Shown in pieces: positions 7,381 to 16,735 of a stretch of DNA of 64,000 nucleotides. The DNA is taken from NCBI GenBank assembly GCA_045613125.1, contig JAZLAM010000006.1:1-64000 (forward strand). Reading direction: 5' to 3'. The notes beneath the pieces were generated by a model. That model saw only the letters and a list, made by a program, of their open reading frames with translations, did no database searches and was not told the origin of the DNA. Made by a program: the position numbers and the translations under genes. Each line of letters starts with the position of its first letter. Position 1 is the stretch's first letter. This DNA is from JAFTYO01 sp045613125 (lineage in GTDB: Bacteria > Pseudomonadota > Alphaproteobacteria > RF32 > CAG-239).

Positions 7381-8142
7381 TTATACTTTATATGGTATTT
7401 TTGAATAAATAAAATTACTTATACAATTTGGCAACATAGATCCAAACCAAGCCCCTAAACGCATAGGCCAAGGGAAAGCTATCAAACCGACATTTTTTGC
7501 TATACGTTTAGCAATAATTTCAGCAGCTTTATCTGCTTCCATAAAAAATGGCATCGGACAAGTATTTTTATCCGTAATTCTGGAACGAACGAATCCGGGA
7601 CAAATAACGTTTAATTGTATATTTTCTTTTGCTAAGCGCAATCTTAATGCTTCACCATAAGCTTTAACACATGCTTTACTTGCACTATATGAAGGGCAAC
7701 CTGCTAAACCATGATATCCTGCAATAGAAGCCGTTATTGCCACAATTCTCGGTTCCGAATCGTCTTCTTTTTTATACATTTCAATAGTGGGAGTAAGTGT
7801 ATTAAGGACACCAAAAATATTGATATTAAACGTATTATAAACATTTTCCGGAGTTTCTTCACCTGTAGATACTCCGGCATTGGCAAATACTAAATGTAAT
7901 CTAGCTTTTTTATTGCAACTTTCAATCCAAAATGCAACCTTATCTTTATCTGTAACATCTAAAATTTCGGAATAAACCGTTGCTCCTTGCTCTTGGCATT
8001 TTTTTACAGTGTTTTCCAAACGTTCTTGGTTTCTGCCACATAAAAACAATGTTACATCTTTTTGTTTGGCATAATGTAAAGCCAGCGCCTCTCCTATACC
8101 GGAAGAAGCACCTGTAATTAAAATATTTTTGATGGTATTCAT
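7381..8142 (-). CDS. Short-chain dehydrogenase/reductase
   Basis: This 253-residue protein is of the classical SDR fold. It shows the NAD(P)-binding GASSGIG motif at residues 11-17, the NAG motif (FANAGVS), an active-site serine region (AITASIAG) and the catalytic YSASK. The C-terminal stretch FPWPMRLGAWFGSMLP is hydrophobic, as in SDRs associated with membranes or lipid substrates. The substrate is not predictable. It is convergent with smr and divergent from yicC. Confidence 0.85.
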   Translation of the reverse strand: MNTIKNILITGASSGIGEALALHYAKQKDVTLFLCGRNQERLENTVKKCQEQGATVYSEILDVTDKDKVAFWIESCNKKARLHLVFANAGVSTGEETPENVYNTFNINIFGVLNTLTPTIEMYKKEDDSEPRIVAITASIAGYHGLAGCPSYSASKACVKAYGEALRLRLAKENIQLNVICPGFVRSRITDKNTCPMPFFMEADKAAEIIAKRIAKNVGLIAFPWPMRLGAWFGSMLPNCISNFIYSKIPYKV

Positions 8143-8215
8143 AATTTTTTCCTAGTAAAATTTTAACAGATTTGTTTTACTATATATCATATTTTTTTAA
8201 ATGAGGAGAAATATT

Positions 8216-9118
8216 TTGCAACTATCCAGTATGACAGGTTTTGCCCGCTGTAATAAAACTTTTGTTTACGAAAACAAAAAATATTCATGGGCATGGGAAG
8301 TAAAAAGTGTAAACGCCAAAGGTCAAGACATCAAACTTAGAATACCTCTTTGGCTTGAAGATATAAACGAAAACATAAAATCAGTGTTTTCTGAAACATT
8401 TTCCAGAGGAACTTTTAATATATGTCTGGATATCGACCTTGAAAACGATAATCCTGATGTGGAAATTAATACAAAATTGCTATCTGTTTTAACTGAAAAA
8501 TTAAAGCAAATATACCAATCTGATACTAATTTATTTACCAAGCCGTCACCGGCTGAATTGTTAAAAGTTAGCGGAGTGGTTAAAGTTGTTGATAATATGC
8601 CGGATGAACAAGAGTTAAACTTACTTAAAAATGAACTTTTATGTTCTTTGCAAGAAGTGGCTGTTTTGTTAAAGCAAGATCGCGTGAAAGAAGGACAAAA
8701 AATTGCAACTGCATTAAAAAACATACTAAATAATATAAAAGATACTGTAGAAAAAACAGAAAAAATATCTCTTAACACTCCTCAAAAACTAAAAGAAAAA
8801 GTGTACACTCAGATTGAAAATTTATTATCTGACACTACTGTTTCATCCGAAAGACTTGAACAAGAAATTGTACTTTTGGTTATGAAAGCCGACGTCAAAG
8901 AAGAAATTGATCGCTTAAAAGCACATATTAAAACAGCTTTTGAACTATTAGAAAGTGATCTTCCAGTTGGCAGAAGGCTTGATTTTTTATGTCAGGAGCT
9001 CAATCGTGAAGCAAACACCTTATGTTCAAAATCTTGCGATATAGAACAAACAAAATATGGCATGGAACTAAAAGCTCTTATAGAGCAATTTCGAGAACAA
9101 ACACAAAATATGGAGTAA
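8216..9118 (+). CDS. yicC: YicC-family endoribonuclease
   Basis: The 300-residue protein matches the YicC/YloC family of endoribonucleases, which cut and destabilise RNAs including some small RNAs. It has an N-terminal SSMTGFAR motif and the C-terminal domain ending GRRLDFLCQELNREANTLCSKS. The longest frame starts at an ATG at 8201, but that ATG belongs to the ribosome binding site GAGGAG (8203-8208). Translation most likely starts at the TTG at 8216, which gives the usual N-terminus. The gene is followed 6 nt later by gmk, a common pairing in proteobacteria. Confidence 0.92.
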   Translation: MQLSSMTGFARCNKTFVYENKKYSWAWEVKSVNAKGQDIKLRIPLWLEDINENIKSVFSETFSRGTFNICLDIDLENDNPDVEINTKLLSVLTEKLKQIYQSDTNLFTKPSPAELLKVSGVVKVVDNMPDEQELNLLKNELLCSLQEVAVLLKQDRVKEGQKIATALKNILNNIKDTVEKTEKISLNTPQKLKEKVYTQIENLLSDTTVSSERLEQEIVLLVMKADVKEEIDRLKAHIKTAFELLESDLPVGRRLDFLCQELNREANTLCSKSCDIEQTKYGMELKALIEQFREQTQNME

Positions 9119-9124
9119 TATATT

Positions 9125-9787
9125 ATGAGTGATATAGTTGATACTTTAAGGAAAACCAGAAAAGGTGCAATGTTTATTATTGAAGCGCCATCAGGAACCG
9201 GTAAAAGCACTATTGTAAAAGAGCTATTAAAACAAGATTCAAACTTAAAATTTTCGGTTTCGGTAACCACTCGTAAACCTCGTGAAGGCGAAAAAGATGG
9301 TGTAGATTATTACTATATCACAGATGAAAAATATGACGAACTCTTAGAGCAAGATGCTTTTTATGAATATGTAAATTCTCAATATGGTTCTCGCTATGGC
9401 ACTTTACGTTCAGAAGTTGATAGTTTTATTAACATAGGACAAGATGTTATTTTTGATATGGATTGGATTGGAGCAAGACAAATGCGCCAAAAAGCTCCTA
9501 ACGATGTTGTGACCATTTATTTATTACCACCTTCCGTTAAAGAAGTTCGCCGTCGTTTGGAAGACAGAAAAACAGATTCTAAAGAAGTAATTGAAAAGCG
9601 CATGAATTTAGTTGCCGAAAAATTAAAACATTGGGATGAATTTGATTATGTAATTGTCAACGCAGACATTGAGGAAACTGTAAGAAAAGTGCAAAGAGTT
9701 ATATCAGGTGAAAGGATGAAAAGAGTTCGTCAAAATGGATTGCCTGATTTTATCAATAGCTTATTAGAGGAAGCTCAAGAAAAATAA
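9125..9787 (+). CDS. gmk: Guanylate kinase
   Basis: This enzyme phosphorylates GMP to GDP with ATP in the cytosol. The 220-residue protein has a P-loop APSGTGKST at residues 21-29, the GMP-binding SVTTRKPREGEKDGVDYYYI segment and the lid region RRLEDRKTDS. It is slightly longer than the minimal family length because of a C-terminal tail (PDFINSLLEEAQEK). It lies in an operon with yicC upstream and the cysK-like gene 15 nt downstream. Confidence 0.96.
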   Translation: MSDIVDTLRKTRKGAMFIIEAPSGTGKSTIVKELLKQDSNLKFSVSVTTRKPREGEKDGVDYYYITDEKYDELLEQDAFYEYVNSQYGSRYGTLRSEVDSFINIGQDVIFDMDWIGARQMRQKAPNDVVTIYLLPPSVKEVRRRLEDRKTDSKEVIEKRMNLVAEKLKHWDEFDYVIVNADIEETVRKVQRVISGERMKRVRQNGLPDFINSLLEEAQEK

Positions 9788-9802
9788 TCTTTGGAGATTA
9801 AT

Positions 9803-10729
9803 ATGGAAAAAATATACGAATCGGTTACTGACCTTGTGGGTAAAACTCCTCTTGTTAAGTTAAAAAATTTAGCAAAAATGCATAAAGTTAAAGCCAATCT
9901 TTTAGCTAAGTGTGAATTTTTTAATCCAACATTTTCGTTAAAAGACAGAGCCGCACTTAATATGTTAGAAAAAGTTCCGTTTACTAAAATTAATAAAGAC
10001 ACTGTTTTTGTTGAAGCGACATCTGGAAATATGGGTATAAGCCTTGCTGCAATATGTGCTGCAAAAGGCTATAAATTGGTTATCATAATGCCAGAAAACA
10101 TGTCAGAAGAGCGTATCAAACTTATACGTCATTTTGGAGCCGAAGTTATATTAACACCAGCCGAAGAAGGTATGAAAGGAGCAGTTCAAAAAGCACAAAT
10201 ATTGGCTCAAAAAAATAAAAATGTCATTATGTTAAAACAATTTGAAAACCCGGCAAATCCGGAAGCACATACTTTTTCAACTGCTGTTGAACTCTTAGAA
10301 CAAACAGGCACAAACATTGATGCTCTTGTGTGTGGTGTTGGAACATCTGGCACATTAACAGGGATTGCCAAAGCTCTGAAAAGCTGTTTACCTGATTTAC
10401 ATATTGTAGCTGTAGAGCCTAAAGAAAGTCAGGTTTTAAAAGGAGAAAATTCAGCCTCACATAATATTGCCGGCATAGGCGCGAACTTTATTCCTCCATT
10501 TTTTGATAAATCGTTTATCGATGAAATTATACCTGTTGCTTCTAGTGATGCCATAAATATGGCAAAAGAAACTGCTAAAGTTGAAGGTTTAGGGGTGGGA
10601 ATTTCAGCAGGAGCAGTTATTTTTGCTGCTATACAATTAAGCAAACGACCTAATATGAATAATAAAAATATTGTGGTTATTTTGCCTGATGCAATTGAGA
10701 GATATTTATCTTTGAGTTATTTTAGTTAA
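9803..10729 (+). CDS. Cysteine synthase-like PLP enzyme
   Basis: This fold-type II PLP enzyme resembles O-acetylserine sulfhydrylase. The PLP lysine sits in FSLKDRAALNM, the phosphate-contacting loop is ATSGNMGIS, and the glycine loop is GVGTSGTLTGIAKAL. A TTG start at 9791 is possible, but GGAG at 9793-9796 fits the ATG at 9803, giving 308 residues. The loops differ slightly from textbook CysK (SVKDR, TSGNTG, GTGGT), so CysM or a related beta-replacing enzyme is an alternative. It follows gmk closely and precedes lptG. Confidence 0.85.
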   Translation: MEKIYESVTDLVGKTPLVKLKNLAKMHKVKANLLAKCEFFNPTFSLKDRAALNMLEKVPFTKINKDTVFVEATSGNMGISLAAICAAKGYKLVIIMPENMSEERIKLIRHFGAEVILTPAEEGMKGAVQKAQILAQKNKNVIMLKQFENPANPEAHTFSTAVELLEQTGTNIDALVCGVGTSGTLTGIAKALKSCLPDLHIVAVEPKESQVLKGENSASHNIAGIGANFIPPFFDKSFIDEIIPVASSDAINMAKETAKVEGLGVGISAGAVIFAAIQLSKRPNMNNKNIVVILPDAIERYLSLSYFS

Positions 10730-10755
10730 AATATAATCATTTTTGAAAGAAACTT

Positions 10756-11865
10756 ATGAAACCAAGCTCAATATTAGGACGTTATCTATCAAAACAAATT
10801 ATTGTTACCTTTTTATTGGTGCTTTTAACCATTATGGGTATTATAATGATGTTTGATGCCATTGAAGCATTACGCCGCATTTCCGGTCGTGAAGATGTCG
10901 GTATGAGCTACGTTGTTGAATATGTCATTACCCGTCTACCACAAACAATTGATAGAGTATTGCCATTTATCATGATGGTTGCCTCTATGATAACTTTTTG
11001 GAAGGTAAGTAAAAGCAACGAATATGTAATTATACGTTCATCAGGTGTTTCCGTTTGGGGATTTTTAACACCCGTATTACTAACAGTTTTTATTGTTGGT
11101 ATAATAAATATTACTCTTATCAATCCTATTTCATCAAAAATGTATGAAATGCATGAAACGATTAAATATCGCTTCATTACCCGTAATCCTAATGCAATGC
11201 TTTTTTCCAGCAAAGGTTTATGGATTAGAGAGGCTGTTTCCGAAGAAACTGTTTTAGTTTTAAAAGCAAAATCATTACATCAAGACGAAAATGAAGTTTT
11301 ATCTATGCAAGATGTAAGTATTTTGGAAATGGACAGACAATCACAAATATTACGAAGGATTGAAGCTCTACTCGGAGAACTTAACAACAATAAACTAAAA
11401 TTACGAGGTGTGAAAATTTTTGAAAGCGCTAAAGAAACTAAACACTTACAACAAATTGAATATGAAACTGCAATAAATTTAGAAAGAATTAAAGAAAACT
11501 TCATTGATCCAGATGCTATTTCCATATGGGAACTACCGGACACTATCAAATTTTATGAAAGTTCAGGTTTTTCTGCTGATCGACATAAAATGAGATATTT
11601 ATCATTGCTTATATCTCCGTTTTTGCTAGCATCTCTCTGTTTAATAGCATCTATATTCGCCTTAAAACCTAGTTTACGTCAAGGAGGTGTTATGATTTTA
11701 ATTGTAACAGGTATAACAACCGGATTTATTGTATATTTTGCTTCACAACTTGTTTACGCTTTCGGTATAAACGGATACATTCCAATTTGGTTTGCTGCGT
11801 GGGCACCTACCATTGTAATAACTTTACTTGGGGTAAGTGCAACTTTACAAAAAGAAGAAGGTTAA
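10756..11865 (+). CDS. lptG: LPS export permease LptG
   Basis: This is the inner-membrane permease of the LptB2FG ABC exporter, which extracts lipopolysaccharide and feeds it to the LptA bridge. The 369-residue protein has two N-terminal membrane segments, a periplasmic beta-jellyroll region (about 120-270) and a cluster of C-terminal membrane segments. The opening LGRYLSKQIIVTFLLVLLT matches LptG better than LptF. LptF normally lies directly upstream; here the neighbour is the cysK-like gene, so lptF must be elsewhere. Confidence 0.88.
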   Translation: MKPSSILGRYLSKQIIVTFLLVLLTIMGIIMMFDAIEALRRISGREDVGMSYVVEYVITRLPQTIDRVLPFIMMVASMITFWKVSKSNEYVIIRSSGVSVWGFLTPVLLTVFIVGIINITLINPISSKMYEMHETIKYRFITRNPNAMLFSSKGLWIREAVSEETVLVLKAKSLHQDENEVLSMQDVSILEMDRQSQILRRIEALLGELNNNKLKLRGVKIFESAKETKHLQQIEYETAINLERIKENFIDPDAISIWELPDTIKFYESSGFSADRHKMRYLSLLISPFLLASLCLIASIFALKPSLRQGGVMILIVTGITTGFIVYFASQLVYAFGINGYIPIWFAAWAPTIVITLLGVSATLQKEEG

Positions 11866-11890
11866 ATTTATAAATAAATTTAACCTTCTT
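11855..11890. terminator. Terminator overlapping the lptG stop codon
   Basis: A 17-bp perfect inverted repeat (11855-11871 with 11874-11890, centred on AA) contains the lptG stop codon and serves both lptG and the convergent ATPase gene. T-rich sequence follows. Confidence 0.75.
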
Positions 11891-11918
11891 GTATTCATTA
11901 AAATATCAAATAAACAAT

Positions 11919-12875
11919 TTATAATTCAAATAATGGTCTGCCTTGCATCATACGTGTCATTTGAGTTTCGATGGCAGTAGCTAAATTTATTTTTCCGCTC
12001 TTAATGATACTTCTCACTTGACATCCTTTTGTTGTATCCGGATTTGCAAATAAGAATCTTAAAATCGGCATTTTTTGTCCTACCCCCCTTAAGCTTTGGT
12101 GTACAATAGCTAACATACCTCTAGATAACAAGTCGTAAGCTAAATCTTCACTCATATCTGAAGATGCGGCATATTTCACAATAGAGTTAATAGCATCTGA
12201 AATATTATTAGCGTGAATTGTTGATAAAACTAAGTGACCGGAAGTGGCTGCACGCAAACATTCACTTGCTGCATCTGGAGAACGTATCTCACCAACCATA
12301 ATATATCTTGGTTTAGAGCGTAAAGCTGATTTTAAACAATCGCCCCAATTGTTATTTATAGGTTGAGTCTGTTTACATAATCCAAAAGAACCATTTAAAG
12401 CAGTATATTCCCCATCTAAAGGCATTTCTGAAGGATCTTCAATTGTGTAAGCGAAACCACCTTCTTTTAGGAGAAATTCTTTTAACAAAGACGAAATAGA
12501 GGTTGTTTTACCTGAACCAGTTGAACCTGCCCACAAGATAAGTCCGGAAGCCTGTCCCAATGATGATAAATAATTCATAACATCTTTGCGATAACCCAGC
12601 TTATCAAAATCAGGAACGCTTAACGGCATTTTTCTTATACAATATTGTATACCATTAATAGTCATTGATCTTTCAACACGAAACAATACGTTTTCATAAG
12701 ATACCGAATAGCTGGAATTTCCCTCATACGAAGATTCAACCAATTGATAAAAAACATCAAAATCAGAAGCTTCAAAAATTTGCAACCCATTTTCCGTTAA
12801 ATCATCCGGTATATAAGCCACCTTCTCAGGAGTAATATAAATATCAGAAAAAAATATATCATTAATTCGTGTCAT
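11919..12875 (-). CDS. PilT/GspE/DotB-like secretion ATPase, orphan
   Basis: This 318-residue protein belongs to the secretion-ATPase superfamily powering type II/IV secretion and type IV pili. It shows Walker A GSTGSGKT (117-124), an Asp box (TIEDPSE), Walker B YIMVGEIR (191-198) and a His box (STIHANN, about 218-224), all intact. The N-terminal PAS-like half is divergent. The short length and lack of a zinc motif fit the PilT or type IVB (DotB/TraJ) branch rather than GspE. No pilus, secretion or conjugation gene lies nearby. Which machine it serves cannot be told. Confidence 0.8.
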   Translation of the reverse strand: MTRINDIFFSDIYITPEKVAYIPDDLTENGLQIFEASDFDVFYQLVESSYEGNSSYSVSYENVLFRVERSMTINGIQYCIRKMPLSVPDFDKLGYRKDVMNYLSSLGQASGLILWAGSTGSGKTTSISSLLKEFLLKEGGFAYTIEDPSEMPLDGEYTALNGSFGLCKQTQPINNNWGDCLKSALRSKPRYIMVGEIRSPDAASECLRAATSGHLVLSTIHANNISDAINSIVKYAASSDMSEDLAYDLLSRGMLAIVHQSLRGVGQKMPILRFLFANPDTTKGCQVRSIIKSGKINLATAIETQMTRMMQGRPLFEL

Positions 12876-12941
12876 TTTTCATCTTTCTTTGCTAATTAAA
12901 TACGGAGCACATTATAACAAAGATTAAAAACTTTTCAAATA

Positions 12942-12967
12942 AAAAACCAGTTTTTAAACTGGTTTTT
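12942..12967 (-). terminator. Terminator of trxA
   Basis: AAAAACCAGTTT pairs with AAACTGGTTTTT around a TT loop, and the stem's T-rich arm acts as the U tract. It lies 6 nt past the trxA stop. Confidence 0.75.
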
Positions 12968-12973
12968 AGTATA

Positions 12974-13288
12974 TTATTTATAAGAATTTACCCATTCTAT
13001 AATAGTATCTTGAGAATTAAAACCTACTTTCACATCAACTTGTTTTCCATCTTTAAATAAAAACATCGTTGGTATTGAACGAATAGCATAACTTGCTGCT
13101 GTATTTGGAGCCTCGTCAACATTCATCTTACAAATTTTTAAACTATCTCCAAGTTGTTTACCAACTTCTTCCAACACAGGGCCTAACTGACGGCATGGGC
13201 CACACCATTCTGCCCAAAAATCAACCAACACTAAACCTTTAGAATTTAAAACTTCTGTTTCAAACTGATTATCAAGAATCGAGAGCAT
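12974..13288 (-). CDS. trxA: Thioredoxin
   Basis: This is a small cytosolic disulfide reductase. The 104-residue protein carries the standard active site WCGPC at residues 28-32, the buried FWAEW strand, and the cis-proline loop RSIPTMFLFKDGK. It is the last gene of addB-addA-trxA, the usual alphaproteobacterial order, and is followed by a terminator. A ribosome binding site (AAAGG) precedes the ATG. Confidence 0.97.
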   Translation of the reverse strand: MLSILDNQFETEVLNSKGLVLVDFWAEWCGPCRQLGPVLEEVGKQLGDSLKICKMNVDEAPNTAASYAIRSIPTMFLFKDGKQVDVKVGFNSQDTIIEWVNSYK

Positions 13289-13381
13289 TTTATTACCTTT
13301 CAGCTAAAATTAAAATTATCCTCTTATATAGTTACTTTATACTAATATTAAAGTGATTTTTTTATCAAAACAACATTTAAT

Positions 13382-16300
13382 TTAAACAATTTGCATTAAG
13401 TTTGCCGTATTAGTCCAAAGTATATAAGTTTCTATATCTTTATCAGGATATATTTTTTTCATTAACTGTTCATAAGTTTTTAATTGCTTTATATAAACTT
13501 TAGGAATCGAATTTATATTCGTAGCGGCAGGTCTATTTGTTTTGAAGTCAACAATAGCAACTTTAGTATCTGATATTACCAACCTATCAATTTGAGCAGA
13601 TACTAAACGTCCGTCAACTTCTCCTGCAATTGGAACTTCTGCTCTCGATTCTTTACTAAAAATAAAAGAAAATTTCGGATGTGTAATGAGCTTTATTATC
13701 TCTTCTTCTATTTGTTTTGAGGCATTCGGATTGATATTATCACCATGTTTTTTCAAATATATTTTAACAGCGTTTATTTGTTCATCAATTGAAACATTTG
13801 TGGGAAGAAATTGTAACAATGAGTGTATTAATAATCCTCTTTTATAATAGTGAGTATTATCCGTTAACGGAGAACTCACAGGCATTTCGTCATCATCGGG
13901 TTTTGAAGGTGTATAAGGTCTATCCAGTGCGCTTTCCTCTTTCACTTTTTCAAACAACCAATAAGGGACTTTAATTTCGTTATGATTGTATATTATTTCT
14001 TCTTTTTTTTCACACTCTAATTCTTGTTCACATTCATATAAAATTCTTTTATCATCAGATATGATACCCAAATCTTGTAGCATTTTCTCACATAGAGCAT
14101 ACCATGATCTTTCATCTGCATCACCTTTAGATTTGTAACCGGCAATATACAATCTATCCTCTGCTCTGGTTAGTGCAACATAAAGTAACCTACGATATTC
14201 ATCAAAAGCTTCTTTAGTTTTTTTAGTATGAATTTCATCACATATCGAATCGTATTTTGTTGCCGATAAAGGGAAATATGCTAAACTATCATCAAATAAA
14301 ATATCTTCCCCTCTTTTAACATTAGCAATGCGAATCGAATCTGGAATAATAACTATTGGAGCTTGCAAACCTTTAGAACCATGAGCTGTCATAATGCGAA
14401 CAGAATCGGATTTTGCTTGTTCTAATTCTCTTTTTATTTCAACCTCCCCTGAATTTATCCATTGTATAAAATTTTGCAAATTTGGGATATGTTCAATCTC
14501 AAAGCTCAAACTTAAATTAATAAATTCATCTATAGAATCTTCCGCTTCCGAACCTAAACGAGATACAAATTTCTTACGACCGTGCATACTTGTTAACACA
14601 TAATTAAATAATTCAAATGGTCGTAAATAATCTGCTTTTTTTATGAGCTCACTTAATTGAAGATATATTGCCTCATACTTTGTATTTGCTCTTAATTGTT
14701 GCCATAATGAATGTTCTTTTCTGTTGTAACATAACTCAAATAAATCTTCATCATTTAATCCGAATAATGGTGATTTTAATATTTCTGCTAATTTCAAATC
14801 ATCTTGAGGCAATAATAGAAACTGTGCTAAAGACAGCAAATCCTGCACAGCTATTTGCTCTAACAACTTAAGCTTATCCACCCCAGACACGTTTACACCT
14901 ATATTTTTACATTCTCTTACAAATTCTTCCATAAAAGCATTGCGTCTTTGTACCAATACCATAAAATCACTGTAACGAATCGGTCGATTTTGAGATTCTA
15001 AAATTTCTTTGTTTTCAACCATTTTTTTTATATTGGAAGCAATTTTTGTAGCCAATTTAGAACTTGCCGATGATTTTATTTTACGTTCGACAGGAGGATA
15101 CCAGATATCATCTTCACTTTTTTCATCACTTACAATTAATGGCCAAAGGATCACTTTTCCACCTTCTCCAAGACGATACGGCAAATGAGACACATGCTGT
15201 CCATCTATAACCACCCCAGATTTAGCTTCCGGAATATTAAATAAGTGATTTACACTTTCAAGCACTGCTTTCGTAGAGCGAAATGAAACATCCAAATGTA
15301 TTTTTTTCAACTTTTTATCTTTAGAGGCAAAATAATGATACATATTATCAAACTCTTCCGGATCAGCACCTTGAAAACTATATATAGACTGCTTTCTATC
15401 TCCCACTGCAAAAATTGTACGATTTTCTTCTTTTTGCCCCAATCCATCAAAAAACTCATCTGTTAAAGATTTAATAATTGACCACTGATTAGGTGATGTA
15501 TCCTGGGCCTCATCAATTAATATATGGCTTATTCCACCATCTAATTTATACAAAACCCAAGATGATATATTCTCATTTTCCAATAACTTTTTAGTGATAA
15601 TCACTAAATCTTCAAAGTCTAGACATGCGGTCTTGTTTTTATATTCTGCATACCCTCTATTTAATATTTCAGCCACGCTTATTATTGCTTTTGTAGAATT
15701 ATATAACTCTATCTTTACAAGATGATTTTCAAAATCTAATATTTCTTGTGCCAGAGCAGACATATGTTCAACAATTTCCGGCCAAATCTTTATAGCATCT
15801 TTACATGCTAAACGATCTCTTATTTTTGCACCGGTAATAAATACTTTTTTATATACATCATAATCAAAACACTCTAAACATGTATACAAACTTTGAGCAT
15901 TTTTTTTATCACTTTGTGAACTATTTACTAATACATCTGCAATTTTTTTAACTATATCTATCTTGAGATTAGCAACAAAATGCTCAAAAGCTTTATCAAT
16001 TGTACACTCATTACTAACACCTAATTTTTGTTGCAAAGCCTGTACAAAATCATCAAAATCAGCATATTTAGAAAGCAATACTGTTATTTTGTTTCGATTT
16101 TCCGTTATTTTTCTTAACAATTCTGCAAATTTAAACTCTTTTATATTAGCTGTCAGCCAAGCAACATTTTTACCGATAACACTTTCTGGTTCTTTTTGAG
16201 CATTCAATATCAGACTTTTACTTATATTGTTAAGAGCTTCTTTTGCCGATCTATCATCCATAATTGTAAAATATGGTGCAATACCGGCTTCTATCGGAAA

Positions 16301-16735
16301 TCTCTTTAATATTTCTTCACAAAAGCTATGCATAGTTTGAATTTTTATTCCACTTGGTTCCTCAAGAACTTTTGCAAACAAAGTCCTAGCTTCTTTTATT
16401 AATGTATCCCCAGGATTAATAGCAGTTATTTTATAAATCTCTTCCCGTAAATTATCTTCTGGCATAACTGCCCACTCGCCTAATTTCTTGGATATTCGTG
16501 TGTTCATTTCAACAGCTGCGGCTTTTGTATATGTAAGACACAAAATTTTTGACGGACTAACACCGTTTAATAAAAGACGCAAAACTCTATCTGATAAAAC
16601 TTTTGTTTTTCCGGTTCCTGCTGAGGCTTCAACCCATACAGATTTTTCAGGATTAGCTGCCTCATTTTGTTGCTTTGTTGCCAATAAAACTAGAGCTTCT
16701 TTCTTGCCTAATATTTCTTCTGTTTTATTCATCAT
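13382..16735 (-). CDS. addA: Double-strand break repair helicase-nuclease AddA
   Basis: This is the large subunit of the AddAB complex, which resects double-strand ends and loads RecA, replacing RecBCD. The 1117-residue protein has UvrD-type helicase motifs: Walker A ASAGTGKT (37-44), DEAQDTSPNQW in the middle and VALTRAEDRLYIAGYKSKG late. Its C-terminal PD-(D/E)xK nuclease domain shows VDGRLVSAQIDRLV and IVDFKTNRP. It overlaps addB by 11 nt, so translation is coupled. Length and domain order are typical for alphaproteobacteria. Confidence 0.96.
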   Translation of the reverse strand: MMNKTEEILGKKEALVLLATKQQNEAANPEKSVWVEASAGTGKTKVLSDRVLRLLLNGVSPSKILCLTYTKAAAVEMNTRISKKLGEWAVMPEDNLREEIYKITAINPGDTLIKEARTLFAKVLEEPSGIKIQTMHSFCEEILKRFPIEAGIAPYFTIMDDRSAKEALNNISKSLILNAQKEPESVIGKNVAWLTANIKEFKFAELLRKITENRNKITVLLSKYADFDDFVQALQQKLGVSNECTIDKAFEHFVANLKIDIVKKIADVLVNSSQSDKKNAQSLYTCLECFDYDVYKKVFITGAKIRDRLACKDAIKIWPEIVEHMSALAQEILDFENHLVKIELYNSTKAIISVAEILNRGYAEYKNKTACLDFEDLVIITKKLLENENISSWVLYKLDGGISHILIDEAQDTSPNQWSIIKSLTDEFFDGLGQKEENRTIFAVGDRKQSIYSFQGADPEEFDNMYHYFASKDKKLKKIHLDVSFRSTKAVLESVNHLFNIPEAKSGVVIDGQHVSHLPYRLGEGGKVILWPLIVSDEKSEDDIWYPPVERKIKSSASSKLATKIASNIKKMVENKEILESQNRPIRYSDFMVLVQRRNAFMEEFVRECKNIGVNVSGVDKLKLLEQIAVQDLLSLAQFLLLPQDDLKLAEILKSPLFGLNDEDLFELCYNRKEHSLWQQLRANTKYEAIYLQLSELIKKADYLRPFELFNYVLTSMHGRKKFVSRLGSEAEDSIDEFINLSLSFEIEHIPNLQNFIQWINSGEVEIKRELEQAKSDSVRIMTAHGSKGLQAPIVIIPDSIRIANVKRGEDILFDDSLAYFPLSATKYDSICDEIHTKKTKEAFDEYRRLLYVALTRAEDRLYIAGYKSKGDADERSWYALCEKMLQDLGIISDDKRILYECEQELECEKKEEIIYNHNEIKVPYWLFEKVKEESALDRPYTPSKPDDDEMPVSSPLTDNTHYYKRGLLIHSLLQFLPTNVSIDEQINAVKIYLKKHGDNINPNASKQIEEEIIKLITHPKFSFIFSKESRAEVPIAGEVDGRLVSAQIDRLVISDTKVAIVDFKTNRPAATNINSIPKVYIKQLKTYEQLMKKIYPDKDIETYILWTNTANLMQIV

